A stretch of 14,088 bases of DNA from Pseudomonadota bacterium (GTDB taxonomy: Bacteria > Pseudomonadota > Alphaproteobacteria > Rhodospirillales > Magnetospirillaceae): contig JAEXAH010000099.1 in assembly GCA_023458315.1 (NCBI GenBank), forward strand, positions 1 to 14,088. Reading direction: 5' to 3'. Below, in pieces: positions 7,446-14,088 of the stretch. The notes below the pieces were generated by a model, which was given only the letters and a program-made list of their open reading frames with translations, did not search any database and was not told where the DNA came from. Position numbers and translations under genes: made by a program. Position 1 is the first letter of the stretch. Every line of letters begins with the position of its first letter.

Positions 7446-8750
7446 ATGCGCATTGCCATGATCGGCACCGGCTATGTGGGTCTGGTGTCGGGAACCTGTT
7501 TCTCGGAATTCGGTATCGAGGTGGTGTGCGTCGACAAGGACGCCCGCAAGATCGAGCTGCTGCACCAGAACGTCATGCCCATCTACGAGCCGGGCCTGGA
7601 CCAGTTGGTGGCGGACAATGTGAAGGCGGGGCGCCTGTCCTTCACCACCGACCTGAAGGAAGCGGTGCGCGACGCCGATGCGGTGTTCATCGCCGTCGGC
7701 ACGCCGTCGCGCCGTGGCGACGGCCATGCCGATTTGTCCTATGTCTATGCGGCGGCCGAGGAAATCGCCGACGCCATGACCGGCTATACCGTGGTGGTCA
7801 ACAAGTCGACCGTGCCGGTGGGCACCGGCGACGAGGTCGAGGCCATCATCCGCAAGCGTCGCCCCGATGCCGAATTCGACGTGGTGTCCAACCCGGAATT
7901 CCTGCGTGAAGGCTCGGCCATCAACGACTTCATGCGGCCGGACCGCGTGGTGCTGGGCACCGATTCCGACCGTGCCCGCGCGGTGATGAAGCAGCTTTAC
8001 CGCGTGCTGTACCTGATCGAGACGCCCATCGTCTTCACCTCGCGCCGCACGTCCGAACTGATCAAGTACGCGGGCAACACCTTCCTGGCGACCAAGATCA
8101 CCTTCATCAACGAAATCGCCGATCTGTGCGAGAAGGTGGGCGCCAACGTCCACGACGTGGCCAAGGGCATCGGCCTGGACGGCCGCATTGGCAAGAAGTT
8201 CCTGCATGCCGGTCCCGGCTATGGCGGCTCGTGCTTCCCCAAGGACACCCTGGCCCTGGTCAAGACCGCGCGCGATTACGACGCGCCGCTGAAGATCGTG
8301 GAAACCGTGGTGGCGGTGAACGATGCCCGCAAGAAGGCCATGGCGCAGCGCGTCATCGCCGCCTGCGGCGGTTCGGTTCAGGGCAAGACCGTGGCCGTTC
8401 TGGGCCTGACCTTCAAGCCCAACACCGACGACATGCGCGACAGCCCCTCGCTGGACATCGTTCCGGCGCTGGTCGAGGCCGGGGCCACCATCCAGGCTTT
8501 CGACCCCGAAGGCATGGAAGAAGCCAAGAAGCTGCTGCCCGCCATCACCTATTGCGACGACGCCTATGCCACCCTGGCGGGGGCCGATTGCGCGGTGATC
8601 ATCACCGAATGGAACGAATTCCGCGCGCTGGACATCGGCCGCATGAAGTCGTTGCTGACCCAGCCGGTGGTGGTGGATTTGCGCAACGTGTGGGACCCGG
8701 TGGAAATGCGCGATTCCGGCTTCACCTATATCAGCATCGGCCGTCCGTAA
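7446..8750 (+). CDS. ugd: UDP-glucose 6-dehydrogenase
   Basis: This enzyme oxidises UDP-glucose to UDP-glucuronate with two NAD+, supplying uronic-acid precursors for capsule, exopolysaccharide or lipid decoration. The 434-residue product has the N-terminal Rossmann motif GTGYVG (residues 7-12) and the NAD-binding aspartate region VVCVDKD. VNKSTVPVGTG and SNPEFLREGSAINDF follow, then the catalytic Lys207 in ELIKYAGN. The catalytic cysteine is Cys263 in GPGYGGSCFPKDT, and the C-terminal UDP-binding domain has LGLTFKPNTDDMRDSPS. No expected catalytic residue is missing. AAGGAA (7431-7436) precedes the ATG. Symbols udg, kfiD and tuaD are also used for this family. A strong terminator follows. 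No glycosyltransferase or epimerase lies beside it, so the end use of UDP-glucuronate cannot be read from the window. Confidence 0.97.
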   Translation: MRIAMIGTGYVGLVSGTCFSEFGIEVVCVDKDARKIELLHQNVMPIYEPGLDQLVADNVKAGRLSFTTDLKEAVRDADAVFIAVGTPSRRGDGHADLSYVYAAAEEIADAMTGYTVVVNKSTVPVGTGDEVEAIIRKRRPDAEFDVVSNPEFLREGSAINDFMRPDRVVLGTDSDRARAVMKQLYRVLYLIETPIVFTSRRTSELIKYAGNTFLATKITFINEIADLCEKVGANVHDVAKGIGLDGRIGKKFLHAGPGYGGSCFPKDTLALVKTARDYDAPLKIVETVVAVNDARKKAMAQRVIAACGGSVQGKTVAVLGLTFKPNTDDMRDSPSLDIVPALVEAGATIQAFDPEGMEEAKKLLPAITYCDDAYATLAGADCAVIITEWNEFRALDIGRMKSLLTQPVVVDLRNVWDPVEMRDSGFTYISIGRP

Positions 8751-8772
8751 GGATTTGGTCGCCTGAATGCAG

Positions 8773-8809
8773 AAGGGCCTCTTCCCGGTGGGGAAGAGGC
8801 CCTTTGTTT
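8773..8809 (+). terminator. Intrinsic terminator of galU-ugd
   Basis: AAGGGCCTCTTCCC (8773-8786) pairs perfectly over 14 bases with GGGAAGAGGCCCTT (8791-8804) around a GGTG loop, followed by TTTGTTT (8803-8809). It begins 23 bases after the ugd stop. It is the clearest rho-independent terminator in the window. Confidence 0.92.
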
Positions 8810-8815
8810 GGGTCT

Positions 8816-8986
8816 TCGCGGATTTGCGGGTCTGTTGGCCCAGCAACCGTTTGCGTCATGCCCGGACTTGATCCGGGCATCCACGCGGCGCCGCCTGTTT
8901 CCGTCTTTCCGCTGAGATCCCTGCGGACAAACGTGGATGGCCGGGTCAAGCTCGGCCATGACGAGCACTGCCCCACAAATCCGCGA
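8816..8986. repeat. Nested palindromic intergenic repeat element (alphaproteobacterial REP/BIME-like)
   Basis: Outermost arms TCGCGGATTTG (8816-8826) and CAAATCCGCGA (8976-8986) are perfect 11-base inverted repeats. Inside lie two facing units, 8854-8885 and 8932-8963, roughly inverted copies of one another. Each is itself a hairpin: ATGCCCGGA/TCCGGGCAT around CTTGA at 8858-8880, and ATGGCCGGG/CTCGGCCAT around TCAAG at 8938-8960. Between them is a weaker TCCGC/GCGGA hairpin. The inner units resemble the dispersed palindromes common in Rhodospirillales and Rhizobiales intergenic DNA (from memory). The element fills most of the 259-base gap between convergent ugd and the leftward gene at 9010. 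Confidence 0.8.
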
Positions 8987-9009
8987 TGAACCCTTTGTTC
9001 TTGCGGCTC

Positions 9010-10137
9010 TCAGCGGTTGGCGAACACCGTCATGCCGGTGGCCTGGACGATGGCGTTGCGGTCCTGGGCGGCCATGCCCAGCAGCAGCAGCGGCAACGGC
9101 TTGGGCGGGGTCAGGCGCAGGGTCAGCGACTTGGGATCGGCCAGGAAGGCGGCGGCGCTGTTCAGCGCGTCGTGGATCAGCGGCTGCGACTGGGTTTCGC
9201 CCAGCCCGGCGTTGATCTGGGCGATGACGCCGTCCTTCCACGCCTGGACCTCGATTCCGTCCTGCTTGGCGGCCAGCTTGAACAGGCGCGGCGCCAGCGA
9301 GGCATCGTCGTAGCGCACTTCCAGCTTTTCCAGGGTGGCGGTCTGCAACAGTTCCAGCGCCGCCTCGGGCTCGCCTTGGGGCAGGGTGGGGACGCCGCCG
9401 AAGGTGGCGGAAACCGACAGCTTGCCCAATTGGTCGCCGCCGACCGAGACGTTGCTGAGGGTCAGGCGCTGGGCCTCGGGCTGGTGCTGGTAGGCCAGGT
9501 CCAGGTTCAGGCTCAGCGTGTCGTAACCCAGTTCGGTCATGGCCTGGCGGGCGTCGGGATCGCCGATCTTGGCGGCCTCGACCTCCAGGCCGTGCAGGCC
9601 GAAGCTGAGGGCGGTGGGGGTGGCGCCGGTCTGCACCAGATCGGCCATGACCACTTCGCGGATCTTGGCGGTGTCGCCCTCGGTGGTCAGGGTGACGCCG
9701 GAAATGGCCACGCGCTTGACGGTGACGCTGCCAAGCTGGTTGGCCTTGAACAATTGCTCGTCGCCCTCGATGCCTTCGCCGTCCAGGCGCTCGGCGGTGA
9801 TGCGGGCGGTCTTGGCCTCGTCCTCCATGGTGACGCCGGTGGCGTGCACCTCGGCCATGCCCTTGGCGGTCAGGCCGCGCAGCACCGCCTGCTGGAACTG
9901 GACGTTCAGAACCTCGTCGCCTTCGCGCAGGGACATCTGGATGCCGCCCATGGTCAGGGTGCGCGAGAACAGGGAATAGCTCAGGCTTTGATAGCTGATC
10001 TTGGTGTCGGCCGACATTTCGGCGATGGCTTTGTCCACCTCGGCGCGGGCGCGCTGGGTGGGATAGACCAGGGTGCCATAGGCCGCCGCGCCGACGACCA
10101 CCGCGCCGACAGCCACACCAACCGCAACTTTGTTCAT
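9010..10137 (-). CDS. Uncharacterised membrane-anchored envelope protein (possibly DUF945/YdgA-like)
   Basis: I do not recognise this 375-residue protein with confidence. It starts MNKVAVGVAVGAVVVGAAAYG, an uncleaved-looking signal anchor (about residues 3-22). The rest appears to be a soluble, probably periplasmic domain with many short alternating hydrophobic strands (for example GSVTVKRVAISGVTLTT and DTLSLNLDLAYQH) and no cysteines. The end reads FLADPKSLTLRLTPPKPLP and then RNAIVQATGMTVFANR. The N-terminal anchor, the strand-rich body and the DPKSLTL-type segment recall DUF945 (YdgA-like) proteins, but this is a weak impression. AGGGGGAA (complement 10152-10145) lies seven bases before the ATG and supports the start. 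The codon pattern matches its neighbours. It lies downstream of the chemoreceptor gene, separated by a hairpin. Confidence 0.85.
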   Translation of the reverse strand: MNKVAVGVAVGAVVVGAAAYGTLVYPTQRARAEVDKAIAEMSADTKISYQSLSYSLFSRTLTMGGIQMSLREGDEVLNVQFQQAVLRGLTAKGMAEVHATGVTMEDEAKTARITAERLDGEGIEGDEQLFKANQLGSVTVKRVAISGVTLTTEGDTAKIREVVMADLVQTGATPTALSFGLHGLEVEAAKIGDPDARQAMTELGYDTLSLNLDLAYQHQPEAQRLTLSNVSVGGDQLGKLSVSATFGGVPTLPQGEPEAALELLQTATLEKLEVRYDDASLAPRLFKLAAKQDGIEVQAWKDGVIAQINAGLGETQSQPLIHDALNSAAAFLADPKSLTLRLTPPKPLPLLLLGMAAQDRNAIVQATGMTVFANR

Positions 10138-10160
10138 GAAGACGTTCCCCCTCGCGTTGA

Positions 10161-10191
10161 GAGCCCGAGGCTACCGTGGCGCCCCGGGCTC
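10161..10191 (-). terminator. Hairpin between the chemoreceptor gene and the envelope-protein gene
   Basis: GAGCCCGAGG (10161-10170) pairs with CCCCGGGCTC (10182-10191), a ten-position stem with one A-C mismatch. It starts about 15 bases downstream of the chemoreceptor stop on the minus strand. No T-run follows, so termination may be partial and some read-through into the next gene is possible. Confidence 0.5.
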
Positions 10192-10205
10192 GGCAACGGG
10201 ACTTT

Positions 10206-11891
10206 TCAGGCGCGGCGGATGTCGGCGATGAAGGCGCCGACCTCGCCGGACAATTGCTCGGACACACCTTGCAAGCCTTCGGCGGATTGCGTCACCTGAT
10301 TGGCCATCATCCGGGTTTCCTCGGCCGCCTGGGCCACTTCCGACACGTTTCCGGCGGCGGTTTCGGTGCCTTGGGCGGCGTGTTCCAGACTGCGGGCGAT
10401 TTCGCCGGTGGCGGCGCCCTGTTGCTCGACGGCGGTGGCGATGGCGGTCGACACCTCGGACAGCGACTGGATGGTGGCGGTGATGGCGCGGATCGAGTCC
10501 ACCGCCACCCGGGTTTCGCCCTGGATGGCGCTGACCTGCTGGGCGATTTCGCCGGTGGCCCGCGCCGTCTGGTTGGCGAGGCTTTTCACCTCGTTGGCGA
10601 CCACGGCGAAGCCCTTGCCGGCCTCGCCCGCCCGCGCCGCCTCGATGGTGGCGTTCAGCGCCAACAGGTTGGTCTGGCTGGCGATGTCGTTGATCAGCGT
10701 CACCACCTCGCCGATGCGGTTGGCGGCCTCGGCCAGTCCCGTCACCACCTGACCGGTGTCGCGGGCCTGCCCGACCGCTTCCTGGGAAATGGTGGCGGCG
10801 TGGGCCACCTGGCGGGAAATCTCGCAGACCGAACTGGTCAGTTCCTGGGTGGCGGCCGAAACCGATTGCACGTTGGCCGTGACCTGCTGGGTGACGCCGT
10901 CCAGGGTTCCGGCCTGTTGCAAGGTCTTGCACGCGGTGTCGGTCAGGGCCTGGGAATTGTGCAACAGGCTGCCCGACGACACCGACAGCACATCGACGAT
11001 GCCCTGGATGCGTTCGTTCAACTGGCTGGCGATGCGTTCCAGGTCGGCGCGACGGGCCTGTTCCGCCTGTCGCTGCTGTTCCTGGCGTTCCTGGCGGGCA
11101 TAGGCCAGCTTGGCGCGCAGGCCGCGCAACTGGGCGGTGACGCGGCCGAATTCGACCACCGGTTCGTCGGCGATCATCGCGGTGTAATCGCCGCGGCTGA
11201 TACTGTCGAAGGCGGTGCCCATGCGATGCAGCGGCGCGTTCAGGCGGCGCAGGGCGGTGAGGCCCAGGGCCAGGGCGCCACCCAGGCCCAGGACCAGCAA
11301 CAATCCGGCCAGCCCGGTTCCGCCGCCGCTGACGGTCAGGGCGGCGGCTGCGGCCGCCCCCGCCACCATGGCGGTCATGGCCAGCGCCAGCAGGCCGGTG
11401 ATGGACGAGATGGTGCGACCGGCCAGGGCGGCCAGGCCGGACGTCACCACCCGGCCTTCATGGATGCGGCGCCCGGCGGCCCGTCCGGCGCGGAAATCGG
11501 CGTACAGCGTTTCCGCCGCCGCCACCTGTGCCCGCGTCGGCTTGGAGCGGATCGAGACATAGCCGGTGACGGCTCCGTCCTCGGTGACGGGGGTGACGTT
11601 GGCGCGGACCCAGTAATAATCGCCGGACTTGGTGCGGTTCTTGACGAAGCCCTCCCACGGGCGGCCATCCTTGACCGTCGCCCACAAATCGGCAAAGGCT
11701 TCCTTGGGCATGTGCGGATGGCGGACCAGATTATGCGGCGCGCCCAGCAATTCCTCTTCGGTGAAGCCGGAAACCTGGACGAATTCGGCATTGACGAAGG
11801 TGATGCGGCCGTTGATGTCGGTGCGCGACACCAGCAGGGCGTGGTCGTCCAGGACGATCTCGCGGTCGGTGATGGGGCCGTTGTCGCGCAT
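10206..11891 (-). CDS. Aer-type PAS chemoreceptor (methyl-accepting chemotaxis protein family)
   Basis: This 561-residue receptor is built like E. coli Aer, the FAD-based aerotaxis/redox sensor that signals to CheA through CheW. The PAS domain spans about residues 15-115, with FVQVSGFTEEEL, NLVRHPHMPKEAFADLW and WEGFVKNRTKSGDYYWVRAN. Compared from memory, it aligns with Aer without gaps, so R57, H58 and W79 keep the same numbers; position 60 is His instead of Asp. A short membrane hairpin (about 164-186 and 193-214) with almost no periplasmic loop follows. A HAMP-like stretch (about 215-265) and a coiled coil come next, and the MCP signalling tip (about 396-440) has ASQTNLLALNATIEAARAGE and GKGFAVVANEVKSLA. 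GGAGGA (complement 11904-11899) eight bases before the ATG fixes this start; an upstream in-frame ATG at 11954 lacks a good site and overlaps the promoter. Confidence 0.93.
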   Translation of the reverse strand: MRDNGPITDREIVLDDHALLVSRTDINGRITFVNAEFVQVSGFTEEELLGAPHNLVRHPHMPKEAFADLWATVKDGRPWEGFVKNRTKSGDYYWVRANVTPVTEDGAVTGYVSIRSKPTRAQVAAAETLYADFRAGRAAGRRIHEGRVVTSGLAALAGRTISSITGLLALAMTAMVAGAAAAAALTVSGGGTGLAGLLLVLGLGGALALGLTALRRLNAPLHRMGTAFDSISRGDYTAMIADEPVVEFGRVTAQLRGLRAKLAYARQERQEQQRQAEQARRADLERIASQLNERIQGIVDVLSVSSGSLLHNSQALTDTACKTLQQAGTLDGVTQQVTANVQSVSAATQELTSSVCEISRQVAHAATISQEAVGQARDTGQVVTGLAEAANRIGEVVTLINDIASQTNLLALNATIEAARAGEAGKGFAVVANEVKSLANQTARATGEIAQQVSAIQGETRVAVDSIRAITATIQSLSEVSTAIATAVEQQGAATGEIARSLEHAAQGTETAAGNVSEVAQAAEETRMMANQVTQSAEGLQGVSEQLSGEVGAFIADIRRA

Positions 11892-11919
11892 GCCGTGGTC
11901 CTCCGTATAGCTTTTGTAT

Positions 11920-11948
11920 AGGATAGGAGGTGTGGGGCGACATAGCAA
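11920..11948 (-). promoter_or_regulatory. Candidate sigma-70-type promoter of the chemoreceptor gene
   Basis: On the minus strand TTGCTA (complement 11948-11943) and TATCCT (complement 11925-11920) are separated by 17 bases, each matching four of six consensus positions for -35 and -10. The leader would be about 20 bases, ending in the strong GGAGGA. The surroundings are much richer in A/T than the rest of the window. A direct repeat GTATAG at 11905-11910 and 11916-11921 overlaps the likely start region. Confidence 0.5.
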
Positions 11949-11952
11949 CCAC

Positions 11953-11979
11953 AATAACCAATTAATTTGCTTGGTTATT
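11953..11979. promoter_or_regulatory. Perfect 9-bp dyad just upstream of the chemoreceptor promoter (candidate operator)
   Basis: AATAACCAA (11953-11961) and TTGGTTATT (11971-11979) are perfect inverted arms separated by nine bases (TTAATTTGC). Arm centres are 18 bases apart, under two helical turns, suiting a dimeric regulator. It lies directly upstream of the proposed -35 element, a position typical of an activator. It does not match the FNR (TTGAT-N4-ATCAA) or CRP consensus. No transcription-factor gene is adjacent. Confidence 0.55.
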
Positions 11980-12045
11980 TTAATGTGACATGTCTGATGT
12001 ATCTTTTGTGTGAGCGGATGATGACGGAATCCTATCGGCGGGCGT

Positions 12046-14088
12046 TCAGCCCATGACCTGCTTGACCGCCCCGGCCAGTTGCTTGAGCGAGAACGGCTTG
12101 GGCAGGAAGTGGATGCCCGCGTCGGGGTCGATGCCGTTGCGCGCCACGTCCTCGGAATAACCCGAGATCAGGATGATGCGGATGGCCGGGCGTTCCATGC
12201 GCACCAGCTTGGCCAGGGTGACGCCGTCCATGCCGGGCATGACCACGTCGGAAATCAGCACGTCGATGGTGTCGTCGCCGCGCAGCACGTCCAGCGCCTG
12301 TTCGCCGGATCGGGCGTCGATGACCCGGTAGCCCTTGTTCTTCAGGGCACGCCCGGCAAACATGCGGACCGCGTCCTCGTCCTCGACCAGCAGGATGGTG
12401 CCGCTGCCGGTCAGGTCGGCGGCGGCCTCGGGCGCGGCGGCGGGGCGGCGGGTTTCCGCCTCGGGCTCGGCCTCGATGCGCGGCAGGTAGATGGAAAAGG
12501 CCGCGCCCTGGCCCAGTTCGCTTTCCACCACCACGAAGCCGTCGGTCTGGCGCACGATGCCGTAGACCGTGGACAGGCCCAGCCCGGTTCCGGCGCCCAC
12601 TTCCTTGGTGCTGAAGAACGGCTCGAAGATGCGGCCCAGATTTTCCTTGGGGATGCCGGTGCCGGTGTCCTGCACCTCGATCAGCACGTAATCGCCGGCC
12701 GGCATCAGTTCCGGGCCGCGCTGCACCGGTTGGTCCACGGTGACGGCGCTGGTGCGGATGGTCAGGCTGCCGCCGCCGGGCATGGCGTCGCGGGCGTTGA
12801 CCGCCAGATTGATGATGACCTGATCGAACTGGCCGGGATCGACCCGCACCAGCCCCAACTGGCGGCCGTGCACCATCTTCAGTTCGATGGTTTCGCCCAG
12901 CAGGCGGCGCAGCAGATTGTTGAGGTCGGCCAGGGCGTCGGTGACGTTCAGCAGGCGCGGCTGCAACGCCTGTCGGCGCGAGAAGGCCAGCAATTGCCGC
13001 ACCAGCGACGCGGCGCGGTTGGCGTTCTGCTTGACTTGCATGATGTCGGCGAAACTGGGGTCGCCCGCGCCGTGCCGTTGCAGCAGCAGGTCGCAAAAGC
13101 CGATCATGGCGGTCAGCAGATTGTTGAAATCGTGGGCGACGCCGCCCGCCAACTGGCCCATGGCCTGCATCTTCTGCGACTGGGCGAACTGGATTTCCAG
13201 GTTGCGCTGTTCGGTGGCGTCGATGAAATGGACGATCAGGCCGGAAATCTCGCCGTCCTCGTGGGTCGGGCTGACGAACAATTGCGCGATCACCTCGCGT
13301 CGGCCGCGCAGGCGCACGTCCAGATGGGTGCCGGGCAGCGACCCCACCAGCACCTTGCCCAATTGCTCGATGGCCAGCGGCCGCTGGTCCTCGGCCACGT
13401 AATCGGTCAACTGGCGCCCGGCCAGCCCGTCGTGGTCGATGCCCATCATGGCCTGGAAGGCCAGGTTGCAGGTGCCGATGCCGCCGTCCAGTTCGATCAG
13501 CGCGATGCCGACCGGGGCGTCGTCGAACAGCCAGCGGAAGCGCCGTTCGGCGGCGCGCAGGGCGCGTTCCCACTGATGCTCGGGCACCATGTCGCGCACC
13601 ACCACCGACCGGGTGCGGATTTCGCCACCATCGTCGAACACCGAATGGGCCAGCAGCGCCTGGAACACCTCGCCGCCGCGTCCCACCAGCTTCAGTTCGG
13701 TGCGTTCGGCCTCGGGGTCGGGGATGGTGCCCAGCACGTCCAGCAGGTTCAGCCCGATCAGGTCGCCCGCCGAACTGCCCAGCCATTCCGCCAGCCGGTG
13801 GTTGACCGAGCGGATGACGCCATCGGAATCGGCGGAATAACAGCCGACCGGCAGGTAATCGACGAAATCGGCCAGCCATTCGTTGTCGCGGCGCAGGGTT
13901 TCCTCGATGGCGCGGCGGGCGCTGACGTCCTCGACCACCCAGGTCAGCCCGTGGCGGCCGGCCGGGCGCAATTCCAGCGCCAGCCAGTCGCGGCCGCCGC
14001 CTTCGGTCGGCAGGGCGATCTCGGTGCGGCGCGGTGCGGCGGCGGCGGCGGCGGCCAGCATGCGTTCCAGTTCGCCCAGGGTGCGGTC
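12046..14088 (-). CDS. cckA: CckA-type hybrid sensor histidine kinase (N-terminus beyond window edge)
   Basis: The frame is open to the right edge, with about 680 residues visible. Numbering from an internal Met at complement 14061, it shows the tail of one PAS-like domain (to about 50) and two further PAS domains (about 57-160 and 171-285). The HisKA box GQLAGGVAHDFNNLL has phospho-acceptor His310; HATPase motifs are NLAVNARDAM, DTGTGIP (465-471) and GTGLGLSTVYGIV. A C-terminal receiver has acidic residues 560-562, phospho-acceptor Asp605 in LISDVVMPGMDG and Lys655 in FLPKPF. The linker DLTGSGTILLVEDEDAVR and the kinase core closely resemble Caulobacter CckA, which phosphorylates CtrA and CpdR via ChpT and, unphosphorylated, acts as a phosphatase. 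No membrane segment is visible; CckA's would be upstream. A CckA-like paralogue is the main alternative. Confidence 0.85.
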   Translation of the reverse strand, partial: DRTLGELERMLAAAAAAAPRRTEIALPTEGGGRDWLALELRPAGRHGLTWVVEDVSARRAIEETLRRDNEWLADFVDYLPVGCYSADSDGVIRSVNHRLAEWLGSSAGDLIGLNLLDVLGTIPDPEAERTELKLVGRGGEVFQALLAHSVFDDGGEIRTRSVVVRDMVPEHQWERALRAAERRFRWLFDDAPVGIALIELDGGIGTCNLAFQAMMGIDHDGLAGRQLTDYVAEDQRPLAIEQLGKVLVGSLPGTHLDVRLRGRREVIAQLFVSPTHEDGEISGLIVHFIDATEQRNLEIQFAQSQKMQAMGQLAGGVAHDFNNLLTAMIGFCDLLLQRHGAGDPSFADIMQVKQNANRAASLVRQLLAFSRRQALQPRLLNVTDALADLNNLLRRLLGETIELKMVHGRQLGLVRVDPGQFDQVIINLAVNARDAMPGGGSLTIRTSAVTVDQPVQRGPELMPAGDYVLIEVQDTGTGIPKENLGRIFEPFFSTKEVGAGTGLGLSTVYGIVRQTDGFVVVESELGQGAAFSIYLPRIEAEPEAETRRPAAAPEAAADLTGSGTILLVEDEDAVRMFAGRALKNKGYRVIDARSGEQALDVLRGDDTIDVLISDVVMPGMDGVTLAKLVRMERPAIRIILISGYSEDVARNGIDPDAGIHFLPKPFSLKQLAGAVKQVMG

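Noticed and set aside
4881..8846. Very long open frame on the minus strand (about 1321 codons)
   Set aside because: It lies antisense to flgH, the J-protein, galU and ugd. It is His/Gly/Ala/Arg-rich with no recognisable motif, a compositional shadow of high-GC third positions.
8731..8976. Small minus-strand open frame of 81 codons across the ugd terminator and repeat
   Set aside because: It reads through the palindromic repeat and gives the MPGSSPGMT-type peptide often mis-annotated from this repeat family; not a gene.
11892..11954. Longer chemoreceptor start (MWLLCRPTPPIL...) 21 codons upstream
   Set aside because: The extra residues overlap the likely promoter and lack a ribosome-binding site, while the internal ATG has GGAGGA at ideal distance and gives exact register with Aer.
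12887..13402. Plus-strand open frame of 171 codons opposite the CckA-type kinase
   Set aside because: Antisense to the HisKA and PAS coding region; Ser/Arg-rich shadow.

Overview
The window is GC-rich DNA with the gene content of a motile, Gram-negative alphaproteobacterium. The best guess is the Rhodospirillales, Magnetospirillum-like, but this rests on gene content and protein style only. Pointers are a FliL-FliM-DUF6468-type gene order, an L-ring lipoprotein, a CckA-type hybrid kinase with a CtrA-box-like site, and the palindromic intergenic repeat common in alphaproteobacteria. All genes look chromosomal; I see no phage, insertion sequence, tRNA, rRNA or CRISPR.

Layout. (1) Positions 1-2172, minus strand: a compact flagellar operon fliL - fliM - small membrane protein (DUF6468-like, cut by the left edge). 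(2) Positions 2173-2460: a 288-base divergent control region with a CtrA-like box (2250-2265), short repeats, a perfect 8-bp dyad followed by a T-run, and a strong sigma-54 promoter match pointing at flgF. (3) Positions 2461-5762, plus strand: flgF - flgG - flgA - flgH (rod proteins, P-ring chaperone, L-ring), closed by a GC-rich hairpin; flgI does not follow. (4) Positions 5919-6413: a small membrane-anchored J-domain protein of the Tim14/Pam18 type. (5) Positions 6552-8750: galU - ugd, which convert glucose-1-phosphate to UDP-glucose and then UDP-glucuronate, closed by a textbook intrinsic terminator. (6) Positions 8816-8986: a nested palindromic repeat element. (7) Positions 9010-14088, minus strand: an unrecognised membrane-anchored envelope protein, an Aer-like PAS chemoreceptor with its own promoter and a 9-bp dyad upstream of it, and a CckA-type hybrid histidine kinase whose N-terminus lies beyond the right edge.

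How it fits together. Regions 1-3 build the flagellar motor switch, rod and outer ring. The Aer-like receptor would feed the chemotaxis pathway whose output, CheY-P, is read by FliM. CckA heads the phosphorelay to CtrA, which in Caulobacter controls early flagellar operons including fliLM, and a CtrA-like box sits in front of fliL here. So structural genes, a sensor and a likely top-level regulator of motility occur within 14 kb. Nothing here is clearly a new system. The least explained items are the dyad in front of the chemoreceptor promoter, the dyad and repeats in the flagellar divergent region, the duplicated motif in the FliM N-terminal extension, and the unknown envelope protein.
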